Shown: one piece after another, positions 47,817-56,683 of the stretch | Layout of the letters: each line of letters begins with the position of its first letter | How positions within the stretch are numbered: position 1 is the first letter of the stretch | Origin: Canicola haemoglobinophilus | Lineage (GTDB): Bacteria; Pseudomonadota; Gammaproteobacteria; Enterobacterales; Pasteurellaceae | Length of the DNA: 64,000 nt | NCBI RefSeq assembly: GCF_002015075.1 | Contig: NZ_MUXZ01000016.1 | Span: 7,934 to 71,933 of the forward strand | Direction: 5' to 3' | Notes under the pieces: model-generated | What the model was told of the DNA's origin: nothing | The model's database searches: none | The model's input: only the letters and a program-made list of their open reading frames with translations | Translations under genes and position numbers: made by a program

Positions 47817-50423
47817 TTAAATCTTGACTTGAAAAATCACCTCATCAGCTTTTTTCATATAACTATTAATCTGATCAAAATTCATATAGCGATATGTATC
47901 TTCCTTATCTTGTTGAAGGCTTTGTACAAAATCTAAATACTCAGATGGCGTAGGTAATTTGCCCAATAAAGCTGCAACAGCAGATAGTTCGGCTGAGGCA
48001 AGATAGACATTTGCACCTTGTCCTAAGCGATTTGGGAAGTTTCTCGTGGAGGTTGAAACTACGGTCGCACCATCAGCAACACGAGCTTGGTTACCCATGC
48101 AAAGCGAACAGCCTGGTACTTCAATTCTTGCTCCACTTTTACCATAAATACTGTAATAGCCTTCATCGCTAAGCAATTTCGCATCCATTTTGGTTGGTGG
48201 CGCAAGCCATAATCTTGTTGGAATAGTACCTTTAAAGTTAGCCAGTAACTTACCAGCTGCACGGAAATGTCCAATATTTGTCATACAAGAACCAATAAAG
48301 ACTTCATGAATTTTATCGCCTTGAACTTCAGATAATAAACGAGCATCATCAGGATCATTCGGGGCACATAAAATTGGCTCCTTGATTTCATTGAGATCAA
48401 TTTCAATTACGGCTGCATATTCTGCATCTTTATCAGCTTCTAACAAGTGCGGTTCAGCTAACCAATTTTCCATGGCTTGAATACGGCGTTCAAGAGTGCG
48501 AATATCGCCATAGCCTTCGGCAATCATATATTTAAGTAACACAATATTGGATTGTAAATATTCAATAATGGGTTCTTTGGCTAGTTTAATGGTACAGGCT
48601 GCAGCAGAACGTTCTGCAGAGGCATCTGATAGCTCAAAGGCTTGCTCCACTTTTAATTGTTCCAAACCTTCAATTTCTAAAATACGACCTGAGAAAATAT
48701 TCTTTTTGCCTTTTTTCTCAACGGTCAGTAAGCCCTGTTTAATTGCATAATAAGGAATAGCGTGCACTAAATCACGTAAAGTAATGCCTGCTTGCATTTC
48801 ACCTTTAAAACGCACTAACACGCTTTCTGGCATATCCAAAGGCATGACACCTGTGGCAGCAGCAAAAGCAACTAGTCCTGAGCCTGCGGGAAAGGAAATA
48901 CCGATTGGAAAACGAGTATGGGAATCGCCACCGGTGCCAACGGTATCAGGCAATAACATACGGTTTAACCATGAATGGATTACACCATCCCCAGGACGTA
49001 AAGATACGCCACCTCGATTCATAATAAAGTCTGGTAAAGTGTGATGAGTGACTACATCAACAGGTTTTGGATAAGCGGCTGTGTGACAGAAAGATTGCAT
49101 CACTAAATCTGCAGAAAAACCTAAACAGGCCAAATCTTTCAGCTCATCTCTGGTCATTGGTCCTGTGGTATCTTGTGAACCCACAGAGGTCATGCGAGGC
49201 TCGCAATATTGTCCTGGGCGAATACCTTCCACGCCACAAGCTCTCCCCACCATTTTTTGTGCCAAAGTAAAACCTTTTTGATTTTGTACCGCACTTTGTG
49301 GCGTTGCAAATACATCGGTTTCAGGTAAGCCTAATTCCACTCTGGCTTTATGAGTTAAGCCTCGTCCAATAATTAATGGAATTCGTCCACCAGCATGAAC
49401 TTCATCTAAGATCACATTGGTTTTTAGGCTAAATTCGGCTAATACTTCATCGCTATCATGACGACAAATCTTGCCAGCATAAGGATAAATATCAATCACA
49501 TCGCCCATATTCAAACTGCTGACATCGACTTCTATCGGCAAAGAACCTGCATCTTCCAAAGTATTAAAGAAAATCGGTGCAATTTTACCGCCAAGCACTA
49601 CGCCACCCGCACGTTTATTTGGAATATAAGGAATATCCTCGCCCATAAACCATAACACAGAGTTTGTAGCTGATTTACGTGAAGAGCCTGTACCTACGAC
49701 ATCGCCTACATAAACTAATGGAAAACCTTTTTGTTTCAATGCTTCTAATTGTTTGATAGGCCCAACATTGCCATTATCATCAGGCTCAATGCCTTCTCTG
49801 GCATTTTTCAACATGGCAAGTGCGTGCAACGGAATATCAGGGCGTGACCAAGCATCTTGTGCGGGAGAAAGATCGTCTGTATTAGTTTCGCCGCTGACTT
49901 TAAATACGGTGAGCGTTAATTTTTCGGCGAGTTTAGGACGAGATAAAAACCATTCGGCATTCGCCCAAGATTGTAAGATTTGTTGTGCAAACTCATTGCC
50001 ATTTTTGGCTCGCTGTGCCACATCATGAAAATTATCAAACATCAGTAAAGTAGAAGATAAGGCTTTAACGGCTACAGGTGCTAACTCAGGATTATCAAGT
50101 GCGGTCAATAATGGCTCAATATTGTAACCACCTTGCATGGTGCCCAAAAGTTCCACTGCTTTGCTTGGTGAAATTAACGCACAATCCACCGCACTTTGTG
50201 CTACTGCAGCTAAAAAACTGGCTTTTACATAAGCTGCCTCATCAACACCCGCTGGAATACGATTTTCAAATAAATCGAGTAAGAAATCTTCTTTGCCTGC
50301 TGGTGGATTTTTTAATAGCTCAATTAATAGTGCAGTTTGCTCCGCATCTAAGGGTTTTGGTACAACACCTTGTTTAGCTCGTTCATCGACATGTTGTTGG
50401 TAGGTTTGTAGAAAATCGCACAT
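47817..50423 (-). CDS. acnB: bifunctional aconitate hydratase 2 / 2-methylisocitrate dehydratase
   Basis: 868 residues (E. coli AcnB 865). HEAT-like N-terminal domain (residues ~1-160), swivel domain (GDVVGTGSSRKSATNSVLWF), then the catalytic aconitase core: DTTGPMTRDELKDLACLGFS, GVIHSWLNRMLLPDTVGTGG then DSH, and [4Fe-4S] cysteines in FIGSCMTNIGHFRAAGK and VPGCSLCMGNQARV. Converts citrate to isocitrate. The H. influenzae Rd TCA cycle is known to be incomplete on the oxidative side, so its presence is notable. It lies between the methyltransferase and the yciI gene. Complete and unbroken. Confidence 0.95.
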   Translation of the reverse strand: MCDFLQTYQQHVDERAKQGVVPKPLDAEQTALLIELLKNPPAGKEDFLLDLFENRIPAGVDEAAYVKASFLAAVAQSAVDCALISPSKAVELLGTMQGGYNIEPLLTALDNPELAPVAVKALSSTLLMFDNFHDVAQRAKNGNEFAQQILQSWANAEWFLSRPKLAEKLTLTVFKVSGETNTDDLSPAQDAWSRPDIPLHALAMLKNAREGIEPDDNGNVGPIKQLEALKQKGFPLVYVGDVVGTGSSRKSATNSVLWFMGEDIPYIPNKRAGGVVLGGKIAPIFFNTLEDAGSLPIEVDVSSLNMGDVIDIYPYAGKICRHDSDEVLAEFSLKTNVILDEVHAGGRIPLIIGRGLTHKARVELGLPETDVFATPQSAVQNQKGFTLAQKMVGRACGVEGIRPGQYCEPRMTSVGSQDTTGPMTRDELKDLACLGFSADLVMQSFCHTAAYPKPVDVVTHHTLPDFIMNRGGVSLRPGDGVIHSWLNRMLLPDTVGTGGDSHTRFPIGISFPAGSGLVAFAAATGVMPLDMPESVLVRFKGEMQAGITLRDLVHAIPYYAIKQGLLTVEKKGKKNIFSGRILEIEGLEQLKVEQAFELSDASAERSAAACTIKLAKEPIIEYLQSNIVLLKYMIAEGYGDIRTLERRIQAMENWLAEPHLLEADKDAEYAAVIEIDLNEIKEPILCAPNDPDDARLLSEVQGDKIHEVFIGSCMTNIGHFRAAGKLLANFKGTIPTRLWLAPPTKMDAKLLSDEGYYSIYGKSGARIEVPGCSLCMGNQARVADGATVVSTSTRNFPNRLGQGANVYLASAELSAVAALLGKLPTPSEYLDFVQSLQQDKEDTYRYMNFDQINSYMKKADEVIFQVKI

Positions 50424-50604
50424 TGTTCACTCCATGGGTTGTTGTGTTGAATAGAGAAAAGAGAAAGTGCGGTCATTTTGTTAAAAATTTGTAATGCAAA
50501 TAGACCGAATTCATCATAATACGGAATTTATGGATGAACAACAGAAAAAAAGTACTTATTAAAAAATAAGCACCTTTTTGTCGAAGTAAAATTAGGATAA
50601 ATAT

Positions 50605-50904
50605 CTAGAAGACTTTTTTGAATGGTTTGATAAGAACTTCATCATACACACCCGCAGCAACATAAGGGTCTAAACTTGCCCACTGTTTTGCCTCTTCTAA
50701 ACTGTTGAATTTGGCGATTACGGTTGAACCAGTAAAACCAGCCTCTCCTGGATTTTCATCATCAATGGCTGGATTTGGGCCAGCAGTTAATAAACGATCT
50801 TCGGCTTGTAGCTGTTTTAGGCGTTCCAAATGTTGTTCTCTGACGGATAAACGTAATGCTAATGTATTTGGTTTATCTTGAGCAAAAATCACGTAGTACA
50901 TCAT
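50605..50904 (-). CDS. yciI: YciI family protein
   Basis: 99 residues. Small dimeric ferredoxin-like fold: MYYVIFAQDKPNTLALRLSV, HLERLKQLQAEDRLLTAGPN (conserved His and Gly-Pro), FNSLEEAKQWASLDPYVAAG then VYDEVLIKPFKK. Family members are known from structure, but the reaction is not settled; a His/Asp active site has been proposed. The preferred start is the first of two ATGs, eight bases after GGAG. Followed downstream by a 180-base gap before acnB. Confidence 0.92.
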   Translation of the reverse strand: MMYYVIFAQDKPNTLALRLSVREQHLERLKQLQAEDRLLTAGPNPAIDDENPGEAGFTGSTVIAKFNSLEEAKQWASLDPYVAAGVYDEVLIKPFKKVF

Positions 50905-50919
50905 GCTTTATTCTCCTTA

Positions 50920-51387
50920 TTATTTTTGGGGTTCTGCTGAAATTTGTGCTAATGCTTTTTCTAATTCTGGATTGTTTTCTCTTGGAATTGTGCGAGATTT
51001 GCCTTCTTTATCTACTGCTACAAAGGTAAAGATGGCTTCTGTTACGCAATAACGTTCACCAATTGGCTCACTTGCCACTTTTTTAACCCATACTTCCATT
51101 TTTATTTGTACAGAAGAGCGACCGATTTTTACGCACTGACCATAGCAACAAACCACATCTCCGACAGCAATAGGCTTGATAAATGTCATACTATCTACGG
51201 CAACCGTTACCACTCGCCCATGAGCAATTTCTTTCGCTAAAATAGCACCGCCCATATCCATTTGCGACATAATCCAACCGCCAAAAATATCACCGTTAGC
51301 ATTAGTGTCTGATGGCATAGCTAAGGTACGAAGTAATAGATTTCCTTTGGATTGCCGACCTGTATTAGTTTCAATAAATACTGACAT
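50920..51387 (-). CDS. yciA: acyl-CoA thioesterase YciA
   Basis: 155 residues, hot-dog fold. N-terminal LLRTLAMPSDTNANGDIFGG then WIMSQMDMGGAI holds the catalytic Asp and the conserved N.GDIFGGW pattern; VAVDSMTFIKPIAVGDVVCC follows. Hydrolyses a broad range of acyl-CoAs. Cytoplasmic. Nine bases downstream of ispZ in the same direction; gene order ompW/yciC-yciB-yciA matches E. coli. Confidence 0.94.
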   Translation of the reverse strand: MSVFIETNTGRQSKGNLLLRTLAMPSDTNANGDIFGGWIMSQMDMGGAILAKEIAHGRVVTVAVDSMTFIKPIAVGDVVCCYGQCVKIGRSSVQIKMEVWVKKVASEPIGERYCVTEAIFTFVAVDKEGKSRTIPRENNPELEKALAQISAEPQK

Positions 51388-51396
51388 AGATTTTCC

Positions 51397-51939
51397 TTAT
51401 TCTTTTTCTTCTGATTTAGGTAAATAACGATAAATATAAATTCCCGTCACTAAGGTTGCAATAATTGTCATACCAAGAATTCCGAAGGTTTTAAAATCAA
51501 CCCAAATATCATCAGAGAGGTATTGGCTTATATAAAGATTAATTAGCATGCAGAGCAAGAAAAATATTGCCCAAGCTAAATTAAGTTTATGCCAAACCGT
51601 TTCGGGAAGTTCAATTTCTTTACCTAACAATTGCTGAATTAAAGGTTTTTTAAACGCATATTGGCTAACAAGTAAAATCAAGGCAAACAGAGCATAAACA
51701 ACGGTGACTTTCCATTTGAGAAATTCTAACTCGTTAAAATAAGCGGTTAAAGATCCGAAAAATACCACCGCACTTCCCATGATAAGTTGTTGTTTTTCCA
51801 CTTTTCCATATTTAAGTTTCAAAATCGCTAGTTGAATTAAAGTCGCGATAATAAGCGTAATCGCTGCTGCTTGAATACCCTGTAATTTATAAACGGCAAA
51901 AAATAAGATAAGAGGAATAAATTCTAGTAACTGTTTCAT
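51397..51939 (-). CDS. yciB: inner-membrane septation protein A (YciB/IspZ)
   Basis: 180 residues, five or six helices. Family start LLEFIPLILFFAVYKLQGIQ and the block LNLAWAIFFLLCMLINLYIS then DDIWVDFKTFGILG are typical (the IspZ family has 'W.NlYva......WV.FK.FG'). Required for normal septation and membrane energetics in enteric relatives. Its start shares a base with the yciC stop, so they are coupled. Confidence 0.93.
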   Translation of the reverse strand: MKQLLEFIPLILFFAVYKLQGIQAAAITLIIATLIQLAILKLKYGKVEKQQLIMGSAVVFFGSLTAYFNELEFLKWKVTVVYALFALILLVSQYAFKKPLIQQLLGKEIELPETVWHKLNLAWAIFFLLCMLINLYISQYLSDDIWVDFKTFGILGMTIIATLVTGIYIYRYLPKSEEKE

Positions 51940-52700
51940 TATTGTTCCTTTTGTTGCATGAAAATAGTGTAAAAACGATAAGTGAAAATCAATAGAAATA
52001 CATCTGCAAGAGAGATTATTGCGGTAATCAAGATTTCCATTAAAAGATTATTGCCAACCCATAAAGAGAACTGTCTTAATAAAAGAGGCAAGGCAATATA
52101 GCTAATTAAAGTATATAAAAATAAATGTTGTGTCCGCTTTATTCCGCTTTGCCACATGGTTCTCAGGCTTTGATTAAAGGATTGATTATGTATTAGGTAA
52201 TGTACATTAAGTAAATTGAGGCGCACGAACACAAATATACCCAATGCAACCGCTATCAATGAAAAGACGGAAGGGGACTTATGCGTCATAGTTGAAACTA
52301 AAATTTCACTTGCACCAATACCTAAGGGAATTGATATGAGTATATTGATCAACACTAATCCTAACAAGCGTTTCGCCGCTATTGTAAAGCTGTGACTAAG
52401 CTGTGCTTGAAAATGTTGGCTAAGTTGATGAATAGTGGCGGTGCCCCAAGCTGAAATAAAAATTTTTAATAAAACTTGCAATAATCCTAGCATGATCAGG
52501 TATTTGCTGATTTGCAAATTATCCATGCTAGAGGCTGGCATAGTTTCTGATAACTCAAGCGCTTGTATTTGCGATGGCTGGGTAAAAAAAACTGTAAATA
52601 TAGAAGTAACAAAGAAAAGAGCGGTAAATTGTAGCGTGATTTTTTGCTGGTTTCGCATAAAATTCCAGCAGTCTTGAAATATATGAGTAAAATTAATCAT
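51939..52700 (-). CDS. yciC: YciC family membrane protein (UPF0259)
   Basis: 253 residues, about six helices. The sequence LRDSWNFF-like QDCWNFMRNQQKITLQFTAL at the N-terminus and FVRLNLLNVHYLIHNQSFNQ match the UPF0259/YciC family. Function unknown; located upstream of yciB-yciA and divergent from ompW as in E. coli. An FNR-like site between yciC and ompW could act on both. Confidence 0.88.
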   Translation of the reverse strand: MINFTHIFQDCWNFMRNQQKITLQFTALFFVTSIFTVFFTQPSQIQALELSETMPASSMDNLQISKYLIMLGLLQVLLKIFISAWGTATIHQLSQHFQAQLSHSFTIAAKRLLGLVLINILISIPLGIGASEILVSTMTHKSPSVFSLIAVALGIFVFVRLNLLNVHYLIHNQSFNQSLRTMWQSGIKRTQHLFLYTLISYIALPLLLRQFSLWVGNNLLMEILITAIISLADVFLLIFTYRFYTIFMQQKEQ

Positions 52701-52775
52701 TTAAAAATCCGTCAATAAAAATAAATTTTGCGCATTATACTGTTTTTGTCGTGGAAAGTATAAAAATCCTCATAA

Positions 52776-52789
52776 TTGATATACATCAT
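52776..52789 (+). promoter_or_regulatory. FNR site between yciC and ompW
   Basis: TTGATATACATCAT: TTGAT perfect, ATCAT four of five, four-base spacer. E. coli ompW is a known FNR-controlled gene. Distance to the ompW start is about 200 bases and to the yciC start about 80. Confidence 0.6.
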
Positions 52790-52982
52790 ATCAAAGAAAT
52801 TTTTAAAAATTTAGTAAATTAATTGTAACTATTTTATAAGAATTTTTAACAAATTTTTATAATTTTGATCTAGCGCATAAAAATAATAACTCCTAAGTGG
52901 TAGTATTCGCTCGTTGCATAAATGAGCAACGCTCATATGAGCTAACCATAATATAAAGAATACAACAGCGAGGAATTTTTAT

Positions 52983-53621
52983 ATGAAAAAAACAGCATTA
53001 GCACTTGGCATGGCTGCAGCATTAGTGGCAGGAACAGCAACCGCTCATGAAGCTGGAAGTTTTGTTGTTCGTGGTGGTCCGATTTTAGTTGTACCAAAAA
53101 CATCAACAAATCATGATACATTTAAGTTTGATGTAAATAGCAATGCACAATTAGGTTTAACAGGAACCTATATGCTAACTGATAATTTAGGGGTTGAGTT
53201 ATTAGCTGCAACACCATTTAGCCACAAAATCACATTAGGTAAGACCTTAGTGGGTAAAACTAAACATTTACCACCAAGTCTATACTTACAATATTATTTC
53301 TTAGATAAAGACTCAAAAGCTCGCCCTTATATCGGTGCAGGTGTTAACTACACTAAATTCTTCGGTGAACAAGAAATCTTAGAGGGTGTAAAAGATCTGA
53401 AATTAAAAGATTCTTGGGGCGCAGCATTTAACGCAGGTGTGGATGTTAAATTATCTGATAACCTATATTTAAATACGGCAGTTTGGTATGCCAAAATTAA
53501 ATCAAAAGCAAGTTTTAAAATGCCCAAAAATGGTATGCCTGCTCCTCAATACGATGAACATAAAGTTGATGTAAAACTTGACCCAATGGTATTCTTCGTT
53601 GGCTTAGGTTGGAAGTTCTAA
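52983..53621 (+). CDS. ompW: OmpW family outer-membrane protein
   Basis: 212 residues with signal peptide MKKTALALGMAAALVAGTAT, cleaved before HEAGSFVVRGGP. Eight-stranded barrel with alternating hydrophobic strands, GTYMLTDNLGVELLAATPFS, YLQYYFLDKDSKARPYIGAG (the family block 'P.l.lQYyF....ar.Y.GaGvNYt.Ff'), ending in FVGLGWKF with terminal Phe needed for barrel insertion. Forms a small hydrophobic channel. Strong GAGGAAT ribosome-binding site. Ends in a clear terminator. Confidence 0.94.
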   Translation: MKKTALALGMAAALVAGTATAHEAGSFVVRGGPILVVPKTSTNHDTFKFDVNSNAQLGLTGTYMLTDNLGVELLAATPFSHKITLGKTLVGKTKHLPPSLYLQYYFLDKDSKARPYIGAGVNYTKFFGEQEILEGVKDLKLKDSWGAAFNAGVDVKLSDNLYLNTAVWYAKIKSKASFKMPKNGMPAPQYDEHKVDVKLDPMVFFVGLGWKF

Positions 53622-53640
53622 TTAGAGTAATCTTTTATTG

Positions 53641-53676
53641 AAGGCATGACCAAGCGGTGATGCCTTTATTTTTTTT
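53641..53676 (+). terminator. terminator after ompW
   Basis: AAGGCAT / ATGCCTT around a 12-base loop, followed by a T run (TATTTTTTTT). Confidence 0.8.
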
Positions 53677-53784
53677 GCAAAAATTACCGCACTTTTACAG
53701 AAATAAAAGGTAAAGCAAAAAATTAATGTTTTATCTTTACCTGATTTTCGTTAAAATCTGGCGCTTATCTATCTTCAGGTTATT

Positions 53785-54237
53785 ATGTCTAATATGATCA
53801 AGCAAGCTCAGTTTTATATTCTTTCTCAACAACAAGGCAAAAATGGACTTTTTGCTGAAGAAAGTCTTGCTTGTGATCTTGCGGCGTCAGCTTGGCGATT
53901 AGGCAAAAAAGTATTAATTACTTGTGAAACGGAAGAGCAGGCGTTAAAGCTTGATGAGGCTTTGTGGCAGAGGGAGCCTGATGAATTTGTGCCACATAAT
54001 TTATCTGGTGAAATGACTTCATACGCAACCCCCATTGAGATTTCTTGGCAAGGGAAACGCAATACACAACGGCGAGATATACTGATTAACTTACAATCTC
54101 AAGTTCCAGATTTTATTAGCAGTTTTAATCAAATCATTGATTTTGTTCCTACTGATGAACAATTAAAAACGCTTGCGAGAGAACGTTATAAATTGCTTCG
54201 TTCGCAAGGTTGGCAATTACAAACAGAGAATCTATAA
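53785..54237 (+). CDS. holC: DNA polymerase III chi subunit
   Basis: 150 residues (E. coli HolC 147). Family blocks AQFYILSQQ, EESLACDLAASAWRLGKKVL, ITCETEEQALKLDEALWQRE then PDEFVPHNL, and IDFVPTDEQLKTLARERYKL followed by LRSQGWQL. It links the clamp loader to single-strand-binding protein. In related genomes it precedes valS; here several genes are inserted between holC and valS. Confidence 0.94.
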   Translation: MSNMIKQAQFYILSQQQGKNGLFAEESLACDLAASAWRLGKKVLITCETEEQALKLDEALWQREPDEFVPHNLSGEMTSYATPIEISWQGKRNTQRRDILINLQSQVPDFISSFNQIIDFVPTDEQLKTLARERYKLLRSQGWQLQTENL

Positions 54238-54257
54238 ATTTTTATAAGGAGTTTTTT

Positions 54258-54824
54258 ATGAAATCTAAAATTTTAGCGACAACATTAGTTGGATTATTAT
54301 TTGGGCTAGCTGCTTGTGATAAACCACAAGAAAATTCATTACCGAAGGATAGTGAACAAAAAGTAGAAGCAGTTGAACCAAAAACAGAATCTGTTGAGCA
54401 AAAGCAAACTGAAGTATCACCTCAAAATACGACTGAGATAGACATTACAGATAAAACAGAGGGTTCAGAGCCAAAAGCTCAAGATAATATTGCAAAAACT
54501 GATATGACTGAGGAAAATCAGTCAATAATAGCCGCTGGTCTAAAAGAAAATAAGGTTGAGCCTGTTGTGGAGAAAGTAGCAGAAAATAAAACAACAAAGG
54601 TTGATATAGTAAAAAGCGAGAGTTTAGAAAATCAATCTAAGAAAACTCAAGATAAAGTAAAAAAGGTAGCCGAAAGATCAGAAGCAGAAAAAGTACTCGC
54701 TATTTTAGAGAAACAATATCAAAATGTTCGTTGTGCTGAGGGGCAAGAAAGCGGGTATTGTTTAGAAGAATCGCAACGTTTGAAAAATGAAATTAAGCGT
54801 TTAAAAGCACAATTAGGTAAATAG
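54258..54824 (+). CDS. small acidic lipoprotein, Glu/Lys-rich
   Basis: 188 residues from MKSKILATTLVGLLFGLAAC, which follows TAAGGAG and begins with a lipoprotein signal (lipobox GLAAC, Cys 20). A longer frame overlapping holC lacks an initiation signal. The middle (residues ~25-135) is low-complexity, rich in Glu, Lys, Thr and Gln (EPKTESVEQKQTEVSPQNT), probably disordered. The C-terminal 50 residues (SEAEKVLAILEKQYQNVRCA, EESQRLKNEIKRLKAQLGK) form a coiled helix with two cysteines. No known function. Probably outer-membrane anchored in the periplasm or surface. tpx follows 11 bases later. Confidence 0.8.
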   Translation: MKSKILATTLVGLLFGLAACDKPQENSLPKDSEQKVEAVEPKTESVEQKQTEVSPQNTTEIDITDKTEGSEPKAQDNIAKTDMTEENQSIIAAGLKENKVEPVVEKVAENKTTKVDIVKSESLENQSKKTQDKVKKVAERSEAEKVLAILEKQYQNVRCAEGQESGYCLEESQRLKNEIKRLKAQLGK

Positions 54825-54835
54825 AGAAGAACATT

Positions 54836-55336
54836 ATGGCTCAAATCACATTGGCAGGAGCGCCCATTGAAGTATCAGGTAACTTTGCCAAAGCGGGCGA
54901 CAAAATCGATAACTTCGTTTTAGTCAACAAAGAATTAGCTGAAATTGCTCTAGCTGATTTTGCTGGAAAGCGTAAAGTATTGAACATATTTCCAAGCATT
55001 GATACGGGTATTTGCGCTATGTCTGTGCGCAAATTTAACCAAGAAGCAGCAAATTTAGATAACACCGTAGTGTTATGTATTTCAGCAGACTTACCATTTG
55101 CACAAGGGCGTTTCTGTGGTGCAGAAGGCATTGAAAGTGCGGTGACTTTATCGACATTTCGTAACAAAGAATTGCACCGCACTTTAGGCGTAGATATTAG
55201 CACAAGCTCTTTAGCTGGTTTAACAGCAAGAGCGGTTGTCGTGTTAGATGAAGATAACAAAGTTTTACATAGCGAATTAGTATCTGAAATCAAACAAGAG
55301 CCAAACTATGAAGCTGCTTTAGCTGTGTTGAAATAG
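54836..55336 (+). CDS. tpx: lipid hydroperoxide peroxidase Tpx
   Basis: 166 residues (E. coli Tpx 168). Atypical two-Cys peroxiredoxin: peroxidatic Cys in NIFPSIDTGICAMSVRKFN (~residue 61) and resolving Cys in ADLPFAQGRFCGAEGI (~residue 95), with catalytic Thr/Arg nearby. Reduces alkyl and lipid peroxides using thioredoxin. The position after the lipoprotein gene with 11 bases between suggests one transcript. A long hairpin follows the stop. Confidence 0.95.
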   Translation: MAQITLAGAPIEVSGNFAKAGDKIDNFVLVNKELAEIALADFAGKRKVLNIFPSIDTGICAMSVRKFNQEAANLDNTVVLCISADLPFAQGRFCGAEGIESAVTLSTFRNKELHRTLGVDISTSSLAGLTARAVVVLDEDNKVLHSELVSEIKQEPNYEAALAVLK

Positions 55337-55348
55337 TTTTATTCTGTT

Positions 55349-55394
55349 CACTAGCAATATTGGATATTTGTGTACATCCAATAAAGCTAGTGAA
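55349..55394 (+). terminator. hairpin terminator after tpx
   Basis: CACTAGC / GCTAGTG outer stem and TATTGGAT / ATCCAATA inner stem, followed by AATTTTA. Confidence 0.65.
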
Positions 55395-55467
55395 TTTTAT
55401 ATGACATATTTTGTCGCTATTATAGTTATTATTATCAGCGATTTATTAACTGATAGGAGATTTAATT

Positions 55468-56244
55468 ATGTTTGGTGCAACAATTGGTGACATTATTGGC
55501 TCACGTTTTGAGTTTAATAATTACAAAGGTACAGATTTCGAGCTTTTTACCTCTGAATGCTGTTTTACAGATGATACTGTTTGTAGTGTCGCTATCGCAG
55601 AATGGGCGTTGAGTGGCTTTCAAATTGATTTGCCCGATACCCTAAGAAAATGGGGTAACAGATACCGTAATTCTGGCTATGGCGGGATGTTTGCTCGCTG
55701 GCTTAATCCACGTTGGGAGCCTCAGCCTTACAATAGTTGGGGCAATGGCTCAGCAATGCGAGTATCGGCAGTCGGTTGGTTATGTGATGATATGGAATCA
55801 GTGTTAGAGTATGCCAAACGTTCAGCGGATATTACCCATAATCACCCTGAAGGCATTAAAGGCGCACAAGCAACTGCTGCAGCAATTTTTTTAGCAAGAA
55901 AAGGCGAAAGTAAGGAAACAATAAAGCAATTTATTGAACAAAAATTTGACTATAATTTAGATCGCACTTGCGATCAAATTCGCCCTAATTATTCCTTTGA
56001 TGAAAGCTGTCAAGGCACTGTTCCGCAAGCGATTGTGGCTTTTTTAGAGAGCAAAGATTTTGAAGATTCCATTCGATTGGCAATTTCACTCGGTGGCGAC
56101 TCGGATACCTTAGCAGCTATTACTGGCTCAATTGCAGAAGCATTTTATAAACAAATTCCTGAGCAGATTAAAGCTCAAGCAATTCAGCGGTTGCCAGTAG
56201 AGTTTGTGGAAATTTTTGAGCAAGTTTCTGAGAAAAGTAAATAA
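55468..56244 (+). CDS. ADP-ribosylglycohydrolase family protein (DraG-like)
   Basis: 258 residues. N-terminal GATIGDIIGSRFEF and FTDDTVCSVAIAEWALSG (metal-binding Thr-Asp-Asp), middle THNHPEGIKGAQATAAAIFL, C-terminal SLGGDSDTLAAITGSIAEAF (metal-binding Asp-X-Asp-Thr). These are the binuclear magnesium sites of DraG/ARH enzymes, which remove ADP-ribose from proteins or nucleic acids. No ADP-ribosyltransferase is visible nearby. It opens an accessory stretch with a zeta-type toxin and a Fic protein. Preceded by TAGGAG. Confidence 0.9.
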   Translation: MFGATIGDIIGSRFEFNNYKGTDFELFTSECCFTDDTVCSVAIAEWALSGFQIDLPDTLRKWGNRYRNSGYGGMFARWLNPRWEPQPYNSWGNGSAMRVSAVGWLCDDMESVLEYAKRSADITHNHPEGIKGAQATAAAIFLARKGESKETIKQFIEQKFDYNLDRTCDQIRPNYSFDESCQGTVPQAIVAFLESKDFEDSIRLAISLGGDSDTLAAITGSIAEAFYKQIPEQIKAQAIQRLPVEFVEIFEQVSEKSK

Positions 56245-56293
56245 GAAACTTATAACCAACAAGATAATGTTTTATTGGTAACTTAAACTATTC

Positions 56294-56325
56294 AAACAGC
56301 TCTCTCATCGAGGGCTGTTTGATAT
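56294..56325 (+). terminator. hairpin terminator after ADP-ribosylglycohydrolase gene
   Basis: AAACAGC / GCTGTTT with inner CTC / GAG pairing; only a weak T tract follows (GATATTT). Confidence 0.6.
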
Positions 56326-56393
56326 TTATAAAATCTATGTTATAGCTCAAAAATATCATAGGTAAGATTATTAATATTTAGTAGATTATCAGC

Positions 56394-56681
56394 ATGTTAA
56401 GCCAAGACCAAAAAGCTGAAATGGTACAAAGCTTAAAAGACGACTATGTTGTTTTAACAGATATTGTTTGTGAAGTAGTCGCAGACACAAAAGCCGATAT
56501 GCTTGTCCTAAAACGAGAAAATTTTGATGTATCTATCTTGGAACAAGATATGTACCGCTTACATCAACTGGATAATGAATATTTATCTTTATGTGAAAAA
56601 GATCATGTAAAAGCTGTTGATATTATTGAACAAATTTATGAATTGAGTGATAAATACGACAAGTTAAGAATGAGTATTTAG
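56394..56681 (+). CDS. small acidic protein, candidate antitoxin to the zeta-like kinase
   Basis: 95 residues, acidic and probably all-helical (MVQSLKDDYVVLTDIVCEVV, YRLHQLDNEYLSLCEKDHVK, IIEQIYELSDKYDKLRMSI). I do not recognise a family by sequence. It ends two bases before the zeta-like gene, the antitoxin-toxin order of many modules, and its size and acidity fit an epsilon-like neutralising protein. The role is inferred from position only. No strong ribosome-binding site is seen before the ATG. Confidence 0.65.
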   Translation: MLSQDQKAEMVQSLKDDYVVLTDIVCEVVADTKADMLVLKRENFDVSILEQDMYRLHQLDNEYLSLCEKDHVKAVDIIEQIYELSDKYDKLRMSI

Positions 56682-56683
56682 TA

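Noticed and set aside
48547..50377. Several plus-strand ORFs of 65-99 residues opposite acnB
   Set aside because: They lie wholly inside the conserved acnB frame, have low-complexity antisense composition and no ribosome-binding sites.
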